Source: Struthidea cinerea
Taxonomy: Eukaryota > Chordata > Aves > Passeriformes > Corcoracidae
Reading direction: 5' to 3'
NCBI GenBank assembly: GCA_013397865.1
Contig: VZTI01001283.1
Span: forward strand, 125,128-189,127
DNA: 64,000 bases
This document shows positions 13,108 through 25,270 of the stretch, piece after piece. The notes under the pieces are model-generated. The model was given only the letters and a program-made list of their open reading frames with translations. It ran no database searches and was not told where the DNA came from. How positions within the stretch are numbered: the stretch's first letter is position 1; every line of letters begins with the position of its first letter. A program made the translations under genes and the position numbers.

Positions 13108-13727
13108 TACAGAGTCTCTGTGTCCCTGCATCTGTCACTGCTCACATCATACAAGTAAACCAGGATGCCTACAATATGCTGCTCTTGCCTAAATGTGGAT
13201 ACCATATTTATTAGTAGTAGCTGGTGGTAGATGGCAGCCGCATGTGCTGTGGCCACTCTACTGCCAGTGCACAAATTATATCCAAAATTATGTTCAGTCT
13301 AGCTCCCAGAGAAGACATTTATAAATGTCAGAGAAGACTTTATAAAGTGGAATAAGTATTTTTTGAGAAAGTTAAAAATGCTGTGAATTACAGAAGTAAA
13401 TGTTGTTGTGTCTGGTTTCATGCAAGTACTGTCTTGTTGAGAGACAGCATAACAATGTGTAATTTTCACATGAATCTTCTCTCATGAATTTTTGTTAAGA
13501 AGCCTATAAAAAAATCTAGATGAAACCATAACTTGCCTTTAACTGGGAAGAATTTTTGCTGCAGACATAACTTTGATGACCTACGCTCTAAAAATGGGAA
13601 CAAGCTGCCAGGAGGATGGGTAACTGTTCATCTTCTTGTGACATGAGTCTAATGCTCCCAGAGTGTTTTTGTTAGGGAGAATTATCACGACAGTTTCTGT
13701 GGAAATAACCACTTGTTCTCTTCCTAG

Positions 13728-13928
13728 TGTAAGGAACATGACTTGGCCACAATTAACCAGTTGCTAGAGGACCCAAAGTTGACAGCAGTGAAGTACAGAG
13801 AGTGGAGGAGCACAAACATCATGCTGGTCCAAGATATTTATCAGCAGCAGGAGGTCCAGGACATGTCCACAGAGAATAGTGAGGAGCAAGAGATGACTCC
13901 ACAGCCAATCACTGAAAGTGCTATTTGA
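13728..13928 (+). CDS. IPCEF1: IPCEF1 last coding exon and stop
   Basis: Terminal coding exon, 66 codons plus TGA. It opens CKEHDLATINQLLEDPKL, continues KYREWRSTNIMLVQDIYQQQ and closes with a variable acidic tail (ENSEEQEMTPQPITESAI). The first two thirds correspond to the conserved C-terminus of IPCEF1 and the tail length is close to that of the mammalian protein. The acceptor is CTTCCTAG after a pyrimidine-rich stretch and the phase is 0, in agreement with the previous exon. Together the three visible exons give 254 residues, a little over half of the usual protein of about 440 residues. The gene runs on + and converges on OPRM1, whose stop codon is 16.7 kb away. Confidence 0.95.
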   Translation, partial: CKEHDLATINQLLEDPKLTAVKYREWRSTNIMLVQDIYQQQEVQDMSTENSEEQEMTPQPITESAI

Positions 13929-14910
13929 TCAATGGCACATGGCAAGATTTTTCTCCCCAGGTCTTCACGTACAAGCAATTTAAGCTGCTGTATCTTGAGG
14001 TTTGTTTTTCGCAAGTGTGCTTCAAAAGGAAAACAACCCATTCTCCAAAGTTTTGAATGCTCTTGCAGAACTCATTTAATGACAAAAAGGCAAGTTCACC
14101 AAGGTGAAAAAGCATGCCTGAACTTGGCCTGCACATGTAAGAAGACTACTTAACAAAGCAGCAAAGGAATGTTTTTCATTTTTTGGAGAAGAAAATTATA
14201 AGTGTCCAGTTCCTGGAGGACACAGAACTATGTAAAATGTACTGTATAAATATGAGATCCTCAGGATTGTTTTAACCATGCAATTTACCTTGAAATGAAG
14301 CTAAACTGATACCAACAGGATGTAGTCTACTCTACTTTTTCCCTCTACGGTAACCTGATGTATGCATTTTCATCTCTGCATCCATTTACTTCCACCACTC
14401 TACCAGTTTAAACTGAGACAAATGGAAGAGAAATTATGGATGAGTTGATATTGTAGACAGCTGCCAGGCACCCACTTTGGGCTCTGCCTGATGTTTAATG
14501 AGTTTCAAGTTTATTTATGGTCCAGACCAAGAAGGTACTGTCTTTCTACATGAAGAAGAGGTCTCTCAGTTTTTGCTAACATATAATTTACTCTTCAGTG
14601 AGACAAATATCAACTTTTCTTATGGACTTGGCAGAATTCCTTGGAAGATTATGTTCTGCTTTTTTATTTTTGACAATTGGGAGTATATGAGGTACAAGTT
14701 CGTCCCAGAGTCCAGCTTAAGGAAGGTAATCAAGTTCACGAGGCAGAAGCGAAATAACTAAACTCCTAATGTGGATCTGGAAGTGAAAAACAAAGCTGCA
14801 AATATTTTTGTAAATATATGTAATTTTATGGCTTATATGAATGTGACTATGTCCTGTATAGATGTTTTATTTATATATTTATATATGCTGAATTTCCTAA
14901 TATAAATAGG
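13929..14910 (+). other. IPCEF1: Probable IPCEF1 3' UTR
   Basis: Sequence after the IPCEF1 stop. It becomes AT-rich with ATTTA pentamers around 14866-14885, as in many 3' UTRs. I found no canonical AATAAA between the stop and the LTR at 17.3 kb. TATAAA variants occur near 14245 and 14901 and a CATAAA near 15350, so the true end is undetermined. Confidence 0.45.
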
Positions 14911-15142
14911 CACATGTGGACCAAGCCCACCCGCATGCGAGTGCTTACAGATTGACTTGAAATGCCTCTTTGTTTTGTGTTCCATTATAGATCACAGTAA
15001 CGGCTCTACAGCTGAGAGTACCCTGACACATCTGCTGTGACTCTTTCTTCTGCTTTTATAGCTTTGAGTTTTAGATGAAGAAAATCTGTACAACTTAGGG
15101 TCTGAAAAAATTTTTCTAGAAAGTTTCAAGATTTCCCTTTGG

Positions 15143-15237
15143 GGAAACAAAAATAAGAGGTTTTGCTGCAGGATCATGATTTTTTGGCTTCATTGTCCTC
15201 AGTACAAGGTTTTGGGTTTTTGCCTTCCCCTCTTCTG
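15143..15237 (+). repeat. 95-bp perfect direct repeat, copy 1
   Basis: Identical base for base to 21492-21586 in the same orientation. It runs from GGAAACAAAAATAAGAGG to TTCCCCTCTTCTG, and the flanks on both sides differ at once. It does not resemble CR1 or an LTR. Confidence 0.95.
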
Positions 15238-15808
15238 AAGTATAAGGAATTTTACAGGGTGCTGAATTTTGAAAAGCAAGAATTAGCCCACCATTCTCAA
15301 ATTAAGGCCACTACAACAACTGTGACAATCTGCACTTCTGTTGCTATTTCATAAAGATATTCTTTGTCATTGGTTTTCAATACAGTTTATCTTTTAAAGC
15401 AAAATACACTGTAGAGATGTAGCCATATTCATTTGTCTTTATACATTATATGTTTTATCATAGCTTGACTGAGAAAAAAGGTAATGGTGTTAGTGGGAAC
15501 ATGTGAAATCTTTTCCACCTGTGTAGTGATTAGTTTGACTATTGATACTGCATTTTTAATACTCAGCAGCTTTTCTTTTAAAATACAGACATGGAAATAT
15601 ATGAAAATGACTAAATGGGGAAGCAGACAGAAAACCCTGGATGGTTAAAAAGCTATTCTTTTCAGGAAATCATCATATGAGCAGTGATTTCATCACTTCA
15701 CTAATTCTAACTAGAAGTTAAGCAAGCTTAATACCTGGTGTAATTTGGTTTAGAGTAATTGCATCTTAAATGTGGAGCCCATTTTTAGGATACTTTTTTT
15801 GGTCTTCC

Positions 15809-15860
15809 TTTTGTTTTTTGGTTGGTTTTTTGTTTGTTTGTTTGTTTGTTTTGTTTTTTT
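15809..15860. repeat. (TTTG)n low-complexity tract
   Basis: TTTG-type repeat with T runs, + strand. Confidence 0.8.
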
Positions 15861-17294
15861 AATAATTCTTCCACCATTCCCATGGAAATGCTGTCAGTTA
15901 ACTTCTGAGACGACCCTGAAAATTAGGAGTGTAGGGATTAATCTGCTTGGTCCATTTAATTTTTAACTACCTGGTGCTAAGTAATTGATAAGTATTGGAG
16001 GTCAAACTACAAGTACATTTTGTATCACACGTGTGAGTTTCTCATGAAACAAAGCATGTAAACTCCATTTTTCTTCAAAAGCATCTTCACTTAAATGTTG
16101 AAAAGAAGCACATGCTTAAGTGGCCTGTTGAGCTGGGCCAGACAAGTCAGTGCCTTGCAGTTCTGAGCAGAGTCCTCGTCAACTCCATTTGCTGAAGTAG
16201 ATTTGCAGTATACAAAGAAAAGCACTATGCGGCCTGTATGTGCTGTGTTGGTTCTTTTCACACTCTACTTGTACAAGCATATACACAACAGCCTTCCCAA
16301 ATATAGACAAACAAATGCCCTTGGACTGCCCAAACTCTACTATTGGTTCTGACAGATTACGTAGCCTAAAACTGCCTTGAAGTTACTCTCTTTCAGATGG
16401 TCGGTAGATAATTACTCTTGAACTATTGAGGTTTTGGAGACCTGCTGAGAATGGGCTCTATCACGTCTTAGAAAAGAACAGAAAATTCTTGAACGGGGTT
16501 ACTTTAATCCAGTTATAATTTTAAGAAATTTCTGTGTTCAGGAAAACAAATGTATCGGTTTTATGCAAGTACTGTGCAGGAAGTCTAACTCCACTCTCTT
16601 CAGCTACTATATAGACTCAAAAAAATGAAAAGCGTGGAAAATGTGAAGTGAAAATTGCAGTAAAACCGGATTAATTTTCTGGCATTACTAATTACTGTGA
16701 CAGTTTTTGCCTGGGTTTATCACAAGGGGTTGCCCAGCAGCGTGAAAGCCATAAGCGGAGACAGAATTATGCACAAGCTGACAGCTACAGTGGGGAGCCA
16801 CCTCAACAGGAGAAATTTGGACAAGTCCGTGCTCTGCGCAGTGATGCTTGGAGAAACTGGTGTTTCTTGGTCTGGATTTGGAAGACCTGCACTATTGACT
16901 CATAGCATAGGGAGCTGTGCATCTCTAGTGTGTGAAGATCAAGAAGTCTTCAACCCTCTGCCTCAAGGGACTTGTTTTATGTACTTTTTCAGGAGAAAGC
17001 GTGTGTGCATGGATATGTGCACATGCACAGTTTTTCCTCTGTCAGTAAAGCCAGTTGGTGCAGTAAGTGCAACAACGGAGATTTTGGAATTCCTAGTAAC
17101 AATATCTAATTTCAACTCTTTCTGCAGCTTTTCTGGAAATTGAATCTCTTTTTTCTGGTGGTGTACATCTCATGAGATACCAGAATGAGGTGGGATCACA
17201 TTTCCTTTCCTATAATGGAAGAGATTTCATGTGGGGATTGTGAATAATTTTTACATCTAGCTCTGATGATTCAATCAATACTAGGGTTTCACCT

Positions 17295-17888
17295 TGTCAT
17301 AGTTTTAAGTCCAGCTGGAGATGAAACACCATGCAGTTGCTTGCTCAGCCCCCCTCTCTTTTCCCTCCCCATCCCGATGTAATGGGGAGGAGAACTGAAG
17401 TAGAACTTGTATGCTGAGACAAAAACAGTTTTATAATTTAAAATAAAGTAAAATACAAAAATAATGGTAAACAGTAATAATGATAATAAAAAGTAAAGAA
17501 ACTCAAACAAGTGATGCACAATGCAATTGCTCACCACCCGCTGACCTGCCAGACTCCTCCTCCTGAACCTAGATCAGGTCCTCCTTCCAGGTAGCTCCCC
17601 CTGGTTTATGTACTGGGCATGCTGTTCTGTGGTGTGGAACATCCCTTCGGTCAGTTTGGGTCACCCGTCCCAGCTATGCTCCCTCCCAGTTTGTATTTTG
17701 TGTACTTCCTCACTGGCAGAGCACAAGATAAGGGAAAAAGTCCTCGACTTAGGATAAACATGACCTAGCAAAAAACCAAAATATCAATGTGTTATCAATA
17801 CCATTCTCATTCGGAATCCAAAACACAGCACTGTAACAGCTACTGAAGAAGAAATTAACTCTACCCTAACTGAAACAAGGAATAAACA
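17295..17888 (-). mobile_element. Endogenous retrovirus solo LTR (avian ERVL-like)
   Basis: About 594 bases that I recognise as a widespread avian LTR, inserted in minus sense. In sense orientation it starts near 17888, carries the conserved block around 17800-17880 (AGTTAATTTCTTCTTCAGTA, then the GTGTTGGATTCC-like area), the middle block GACCGAAGGGATGTTCCACA, the GGTGGTGAGCAATTGCATTG motif (about 17517-17540), a T-rich tract, and ends ...TTAAAACTATGACA at 17295. No internal retroviral genes are attached, so it is a solitary LTR. No clear target-site duplication remains, which suggests age. The subfamily name cannot be assigned without a repeat library. Confidence 0.85.
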
Positions 17889-20800
17889 CGAATAAATAAT
17901 GTGCTACTTCTCTCTTTTTGCAAATAATTTTAATTTTGGAGGAAACCTTCATATTGAGAGAAAAGGCTGGTTTGAGACAGCCAAAGAGGGAGGGGAAGAA
18001 AAAATGTGATGGTAGTTGATTTAAAACTCTGTGGAAATTCAGAACTTAAAATTATTTCTAACTTGGAAAAATTATGGGGTGTTACATGTATTGTGTGAGC
18101 CTGTAAGCTTACATGTCTATTACAGATTTAATAAGAAAACCTATATTTTTAAACTTTTCAGGTAGCAAAGGAGTCCATGCAAGCATGCATCTATGAGAGG
18201 AGGTCCGTGTGTTGTGATTGGGGTTTGGGCTTTGGGCTTTTTTTTGCTGTTTTGCTTGTTTAGTCATAAAAAAGTAACCAATTGTAATGATGGGCTGGGC
18301 TTACTTCATTTATATGAGACATGTCTTTCTGTCTAACAGGAAGCCAAAGTGGTTTTCCTATAGTAGTAAAGCCAGAGTGGAATTTCCTGTTTTGTGTGGG
18401 GCATTTCAAAGGAGCAGACATTTTAAGATGTCAGTGAGCATTTCCTTGATGCTTGAAGATTTATCCCATTTTGGATTGCTTCAAGCTGCAACATTCTTGC
18501 ATTTTTTAAAAACTGGCTTCATTATGAACTGAAACAAAATTTGAGGTGAAAAAAGGAAAACAGAACAGAAAAAGCTCTGAGCTAAGATCGTGCTGAAATC
18601 CACATCTCTGCATAGGGTAATGGGAGCTAAATTTGCCAAAAGCTAAGAATTTCAACACTGAGAAAAGATTGTAAGGTGTTGAAAAGACTACTACATTCCT
18701 TGAAATTCACTGTTGGAGAAGTTCCAAGACCTGTCTGCTCTGGAAAAATGAATGTTTTCCTAATTTATTTCCTCCTGATAAAAATCCAGAGGGAGTGGTT
18801 TATAAGCTGGCAGCAAGTTAAAGATGAAATATGCATGCAGTTCATTGATAGCTCAACAGCCTCACTGCATGATCTGGAAATGATTGACTTTAGATGACTG
18901 CCTGTAACACACAAACTCCATTTCTTTGGGAAAGCATTGTAGCTACCGGTGTCTGTGGCTTATGCACCCCACCTGGTCCACATGAGGTCCATTTTGAGGA
19001 TGTAGGTGACTGGCCTTTCTATAGGGAAAACAGCTTGGGTCATCATAACATAGCTTATATCATCATACCATCTAGGACCAATCCCTGTGTCCTAGATGCC
19101 TTAGGACCTGCCCAAATTATTCTGACTCTTTAAGTTGCTTATGGCAGTTTTATCTTCTCCCACCTAAAAATAAAAAAAAAAGAGGGTATGAAAACACATC
19201 TCCCACTCCCACATGAAGAAAAACTAGCACTAGTCCAGCAAAGATTCATGTAAGTCACCTTATTTATGAGTGTTTAGCAAAATAACTCACCTGGTGAAAA
19301 GCCATTTGTGCATGCAAATAGCAGTGCTCTTGTGCAAAGCTTTCAGTGCTGGGGACTGGCCCAAAGGAAGAATGTCTGTGTTTATCCCACTGCGCTCTAT
19401 GTAGAGAGGGAAAGTCATGCACAGAGGAATATTTGCAAGGACGTCTGTCAGGCAGGGGCAGGGCTTGCAGCACCATGAAAGTACACGGAACCCAGATTTG
19501 GTATTTTACCTGCTGAGCCTTTTTTTTTTCTTCACTGGTTTAAAACTCACAGCATAATGTTGGCACTCAGCGCTGCCTTTTTACTGCTTGTTGCCCACAC
19601 GTGTGAATTGATTTTCATGGAATGATGCACACATCTTGCAGAATGAGAGCCTTATGTTTGCACTTGTCAATTAAACACTGAAATGAGAGAATATTTTGCT
19701 CAGCCTTTTTTTCTTCTCTTTCACTGCAGATTTTTCAGTTTACTGCAATAAAATAAAATAAATTTTTGCTGGTTCTTTGAACAAGCAATTTCCCTGCGGG
19801 ACTAATATTATTATTAAGTTGTATAATCTGGAACCAGGAAGAGTCAATGAATGGTTTGACTGAGGAATATCTGCTACTAGTTCGCAATGTAATATTTGAA
19901 ACTGCTGTTAAATTAGTTAACTCTATTTAATTGGTTATTTTAGGCACTCTTTAGGAAGATTGGTCTCTTCTGACAGGTATGAGATGTTACTGGATTTTTT
20001 TTAGCTCACAGAGCAGCCTGTTGGAATTAAAAGAAGATTGGGATTTTTGTCAAAAGGGTTTCAGTTTAGCTGGATAAACCAGCCAGGTCGCAGTATGGTG
20101 AAGGTGTGCTTCCTAGGAAATGAGGTAGTCCTAAGGGCTCAGCTGAAGGAATAATGTCCCTGTCTTTGTCCCCTCTCTTCTCCCAGCCTTCTACATGCTC
20201 CCACTGCTTGCCTCGGGCTACTCAGCTCATAATTTGGCACCTCTGTCAGCTCAGCCATGTCACGCAGCAGGGAACAGACACAGCAAGTTGGATACTCATC
20301 TACAGTGATGATAACTAAAATTGCCTCATGGAGAGGTTCAGTGCCTGACAGAGTCCTCAGAAGGGCAGCAGCTGGATTCTGTAGGCAGAGGCAGAAGGAA
20401 GAAGAGCTATGTAAGTGGGAGGGAAGAGGGGGACTTTTCAGAAGCAGAGCATTGGCTTGGCTCAGCTTCCCATAAAGTTATACCTTTGCTTCCACCAAGC
20501 AATGATTTCTCTTCTTCCCACCTGCTAGACAGGGAGTTGTGAAGACAACCTGAGGAAACAGTTTTGTTTCAGTTTTGGGATCTCAACCTGTTCTCTTGCT
20601 TTCAGTGACTAATGCAGGGCCAAACATTTGGTTTCGGGGCCTGAAAGCCAAGTTCTACAAAAGAGCATCCAATGACATCTTTCCTTAGGATCCTTCCTGG
20701 TATGCTTGCTGTGGGAATGCTGACAGGAAAGGCAGTGGGGCACCATCTGCCTACCCTTATGCCTGCTGTAAAGCCACACCTCACTGGCTCGGGGCTGCCT

Positions 20801-21491
20801 CTCGTTTGGCTCTTGCTTTTGCTTTACACCCTCTTGTGGTGGTACAAAACACAAGCTGTTCCAAAGTTTTATAAAGGTATCATTGAGTTGCTCATTATGA
20901 TTTGGACATTTTTCTTTTGTCTGCTTAAGAAAACCCGCTGGGCTTTATTGGGCTTGCTTCCTGTGAGCTTGGGCATTCCCTGTGAGCCTGGGATAAGCAT
21001 GATCACTGGCAACAGAAGAGGGCAAAGGCTCCATCCCTGGCATCTGACCCTATTTCATCACTGCTTGTTTTGGAATGCCTCAGTCGTCATTCTTACTATT
21101 ATTGTGGCTTTTTATTATTCCTAGAAGAAAGTGGCTACTGTCAGTGAGAAAGTTTCTGTATTATCTTCCTGTTCTCAAGAGATATCCTCGTTGTCACTAG
21201 GGGATGTTTCATACTGCCTAACAGAAGCCTTGGCAGTACATGGGATACAGTGTATAGTGACAAACTGCTATTTTGGTGGGGAAACGTGCATCTTTCCCCT
21301 TTCCACTTCTTGGAAAGTGGTGTCAGTCCTGGGCAGACAAACATGTTCTTGTACCGCCGGTGGGAAAACACAGCTTCTGCAAACGGGTCTCAGCGTGTTC
21401 CTGATGAAGAAAACTTATCCCTCAGCACAGCCTGCAGGCTGCTGGCAGCACGACAAGCAAGGGGAGCAATCACAGGTCTGTATGTGAGAGA

Positions 21492-21586
21492 GGAAACAAA
21501 AATAAGAGGTTTTGCTGCAGGATCATGATTTTTTGGCTTCATTGTCCTCAGTACAAGGTTTTGGGTTTTTGCCTTCCCCTCTTCTG
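21492..21586 (+). repeat. 95-bp perfect direct repeat, copy 2
   Basis: Second copy of the segment at 15143-15237, identical over 95 bases and in the same orientation, 6,349 bases downstream. The flanks are unrelated (GTGAGAGA before, CATGTGTACA after). Confidence 0.95.
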
Positions 21587-22300
21587 CATGTGTACAACTG
21601 TGTGATGGTCTCAGCCCACATTTCAGGAAGTTTTGCAGAGAGGTGACAGCGTTTACTGCAAGTGTGAAAATGGAGATGCTGTCTGGGACACCAACCCTCT
21701 CCAGACCTGAAACAGAAGCAGTAAAATGAAACCGAGGTCAGTCTGGGGATAAAGATGCTCTATGAGGAAGGGTGAGTGAACACCTGAGCGGCAAAGGCAG
21801 ACACAAAGAAAGGAGAGCTGGTAAATCTGGGGGTGTGGAAAAGGGGTAATTTTGCCTGTGGGAAAATGGCTGGCAAGAGATCAGTGGAACACCACAACTG
21901 GCCATACAACTAATGTCTCAGAGGGGATGATTTTTAGTAGCTGGTTATTTAGCATCCACATATCTCATCCAGCAGTTTGTTAAAGCTGTTTTGCAGAGCA
22001 CCTTAAAAGATGAGGGTTCAGATGTCAGAGATTGTTTTATGGAAAATGCACTTAAGGACCATAGTGTGTTTCTGTCCCTCATGAAATGTTCTGCATGTGT
22101 CTGATGAAACCCCAAAGCCACTATCATGGTGTGTCACAGGAAAACAGCTGAAAAGTCAGGCATTTCCAAAGTCCTCAGCTCTTGCAGGGTAACGGACAGG
22201 CCTGCCTGTGCTCTTGCAGTCCCATTGCTGAAGTAGAATGTTTGTTTCATTTTCCTAAATCTTACTTTTTCAGACAGTAAATTCAGTTCACCTTGGCTAG

Positions 22301-22325
22301 CATTGCTGCTGTTACAGCAGCAATG
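22301..22325. repeat. Perfect 11-bp inverted repeat (hairpin)
   Basis: CATTGCTGCTG and its exact reverse complement CAGCAGCAATG flank a 3-base loop TTA. The pairing does not extend past the 11 bases. Confidence 0.9.
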
Positions 22326-24829
22326 AAGATGACTCTGATAGTGGTGTCATTTGCTGTGAAATTTGGAAGTTTTGCTGTACAAATGTCAGGAGGAGCTCCA
22401 AATAAGATTTCATACTGTTGTAAAACACACATATCACCTTCCCAGATAGAATGTGATATTTCATCATGAGCATAATTTGTGTTCTGTGAAACAATTTATT
22501 GTGTTCACCTTGATGATGACAAATTGAGGCAATTCCGGTGGCTGTGTTGTTTCTGAAATGTGTTTTCTAACACAAGAAAAAGAACGACTTATGGTGATGG
22601 TACTGTTTGGAAGAAGTAGATGAGAGTCTCAGGACTGAGGCAGCAAACAAAGCTCAGCACTTTGGAGACAGTGACACAAATGATATCTTGAAAAGAGGAT
22701 GTGGAAATTTAGCTCATTAAAGAGAGAAAGGAAGCCTATCCCATAAGGAATCAGAGAAATGATGAAGGCAGTGTAACAGCGCTGTTCATACAAAAAAATC
22801 AGTGTGTGAAGTAACCCCTGGGAATAAAGTTCAGATGCAAGAAGGTATCGACTGGTTTAGGAGCACAGCTGCTCTGGAGGATTGTAGGGTGACCTGGTTG
22901 GGCTATAGCCCAGGCAGGACTGGACAGCACATCAGCTGACACCTGGAACTAGCTTAATGACACAAGGCAAGAGGATCCCAATGAGAGAAAAAAACAGGAT
23001 GCAGAACTAATTTAGTTCCCAAGCCCCATTTTTTTCAGAGACACCACCTGGCAAGGTAAGCAGGGCATCCAGACATAGTAAAGCCTGTGTCAAGACAGGA
23101 TGGGAAGGTGACATGAGGGAAACCACAGTAGGTTCAGTTCCCAATGACATGTTTTTATGTAGTAGGCAGCTGCAATAGGTCAGCACCCTGGGCCTGAACC
23201 TTGGAGTGTGGTGGCACTTCTGGCAATGTTCACAATTCAGTTTCTCCAGCCTTCAGTCTTCCAATGATTCTGCTGCTTTGGAAGATATGAGATCCCACCA
23301 CGTGGGTTTACACCTTCCCTGATATACTATCTACGTCCTGGGTAGGAAACGGTGATAAATTCTGTTTATAGCTCAAGGGAAGCTACAGAGACATGCACAG
23401 CTGCCTAGCAAGACATGGCTATCTCTGGGATCTTATGCCATTTTCAGGCTCCCAAAGTTTCCCAGTAAAATGATTTTGGATAAGGATCTTTGCAACCATT
23501 TCGTACTCCTACTTTGTCTGTAAAAATTTACAGTAAAGGTCAGAAAAATAACTATACACAAACCTGTATTCAGTTCTTAATGTAGCATCAAATTAATTCC
23601 ACCGCACCAAATTCACCTTTGGCATTAGCTGAAGAGAGAGATATATTTTTTCCTTTGATTCAGTGAAAGTTGTGGAATAATTTGTAGTTGCAGTATCAGG
23701 CTAAATTCCTAAGTGCTACATTAGTGAGGAATAAAAAAGTATAGATCAAGATGAAAGAGAGACATTTATTGTGTATTGCTCCAATTAACCATTTATAATC
23801 CAGCAGCTTTTCTGGAATACACATGAATTTGAACATACCCACAGATTCACACATTAAGGTGCAACAAAACACCTTGAGCTTGAAGAAAGCCTGTAAACTA
23901 TTGAACACTCACAATATCTTTTTTCTTCATAACACCTTTTATTTAACATTTTATTTTACTGTTCTTTACATCATAAACTTAAAAAAAAAGTAATACTTCT
24001 TTTAACACTCTCATTGATATCTCTGCTAAAAGCCCAGCAGCAGCCATCAAATACATTATTAGAAACTATGTACTTAAAACAAAGAATCATTTCTACAAAA
24101 GAAGAGGACAAGAAAGAGGATTGCTGCTGTGTTGGAGAAGAGGCAGCAGTAGTTCCACTGAACTTACACCAGACAGAAGGTAAAACAGCAACAGTGGGGG
24201 AGTGGAAAGGGGAAACCTTAGTAAGAGAGTCTGTGGAGATAACCACCTATGTGACATTTGAAACTTGCCCTAAGTTTTACTCCATTATAGGTAAAACTGC
24301 GTAATAAATTTACTTATACTGTTTGCTTTCTTCTTCTCACTCACTTCTAGACTGTATTTTATTATTGACTTATGTTAGTTTAGGAGATTTGCTGAAGTTT
24401 TGCCATTGTCACCTAAAATCTACTGCAACTAGGGACCTGTATTAAGTCAAAACACTGTGAGGATTTCTTTAGATGGTGTCTTGCTCATCCCTCATAGGCA
24501 AATTCACCAATCCAGAGACTTGAAAGCCAAGCCCAAATGCTACAACCTTCTGTCCAGACTTTCTACAGAAACATTCCACTAGTATTTTACCAAGTCCAAG
24601 TGATCCCAATGCATGATGTTTTGCTTTAAGAAAAGTGGAGAGGGAGGGTATTCTTGACTCAATAAGTTGAAATCCCATTATACTTCCATGACATTTCTGT
24701 CTAAAACTTCTCTAGTACATATATTTTCATAGGGGAGCCACCTGAATTGGCCATTGCTTCACTTCCTACTAACTGCAATCCTTTCCTGACTGTTTAAAGA
24801 CTCTCTGCTACTAAAGGGACTAAAAGTTC

Positions 24830-25270
24830 CAACTGGTGAAGGGTCTGGAGCACAGGTCTTAGGAGGAGTGGCTGAGGGAGCTTGTGGGTATTTAGCCAGG
24901 AGAAAAGGAGGCTTATGGGAGACTTTATTGCTCTCTATGACTACCTGAAAGGAAGTTGTAAGCAGGTGAGGGTCTCCTCTCCCACGTAACAAGAGATGGG
25001 AAGAGAGGAAGTGTCCTAACATTGCCCCAGGAGAGGTTTAGATTGGATATTAGGAAAACTTTCTTCATGGAAAGGCTTGTCAAGCACGGGAACAGGCTGC
25101 CCAGGGAAGCGGTTGAGTTCTGATCCCCGGAGCTATTTAAAAGATGTGGCCACATATGGCCCTTGGTGACATGGTTTAGTGGTGGGCTTGGGAGTGCTGG
25201 GTTAATGGTTGGATTTGATGATCTTAGAGGTCTTTTCCAACTTAAGTGTTTCTATGATTCTGTGATTCTA
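24830..25270 (+). mobile_element. CR1 LINE 3' end
   Basis: About 440 bases of CR1 in + orientation: GGTCTGGAGCACAGGTCTTA, GAGGAGTGGCTGAGGGAGCT, GGGAGACTTTATTGCTCTCT, CTACCTGAAAGGAAGTTGTA, AACAGGCTGCCCAGGGAAGC, the GTTGGATTTGATGATCTTAG block and the terminal repeats CTATGATTCTGTGATTCTA. 5'-truncated with no reading frame; it matches the usual CR1 3' UTR order. Confidence 0.95.

Larger units (their letters stand above)
10149..13727 (+). other. IPCEF1: IPCEF1 last intron (3.6 kb)
   Basis: Intron between GTGAGT at 10149 and TTCCTAG at 13721-13727. It contains two CR1 3' ends (about 10978-11042 and 12790-13107) and a long G/T-rich low-complexity tract (11621-11688). Nothing else was recognised. 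Confidence 0.85.
14911..17294. other. Region between IPCEF1 and the 17.3-kb LTR
   Basis: Contains one copy of a perfect 95-base duplication (15143-15237), a T/G-rich tract (15809-15860) and one chance-length open frame (16697-17143) without a good start or known match. No gene was recognised. Confidence 0.6.
17889..24820. other. Region between IPCEF1 and OPRM1, middle part
   Basis: Non-repetitive sequence with no supported gene. It holds the second copy of the 95-base duplication (21492-21586) and a perfect 11-base inverted repeat (22301-22325). Open frames such as 20672-21124 (150 codons, hydrophobic) and 21131-21487 lack known motifs or splice signals and are of chance length. Confidence 0.6.

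Noticed and set aside
16697..17143. 148-codon frame between IPCEF1 and the LTR
   Set aside because: Non-ATG start, no motif, no match I know; chance length.
20672..21124. 150-codon frame with hydrophobic stretches, possible membrane protein
   Set aside because: Hydrophobicity comes from T-rich codons. It has no known family and no splice or promoter support, and it is of chance length.
24014..24304. 96-codon frame with Lys/Glu-rich start
   Set aside because: A frame overlaps on the other strand; no motif and no conservation evidence.
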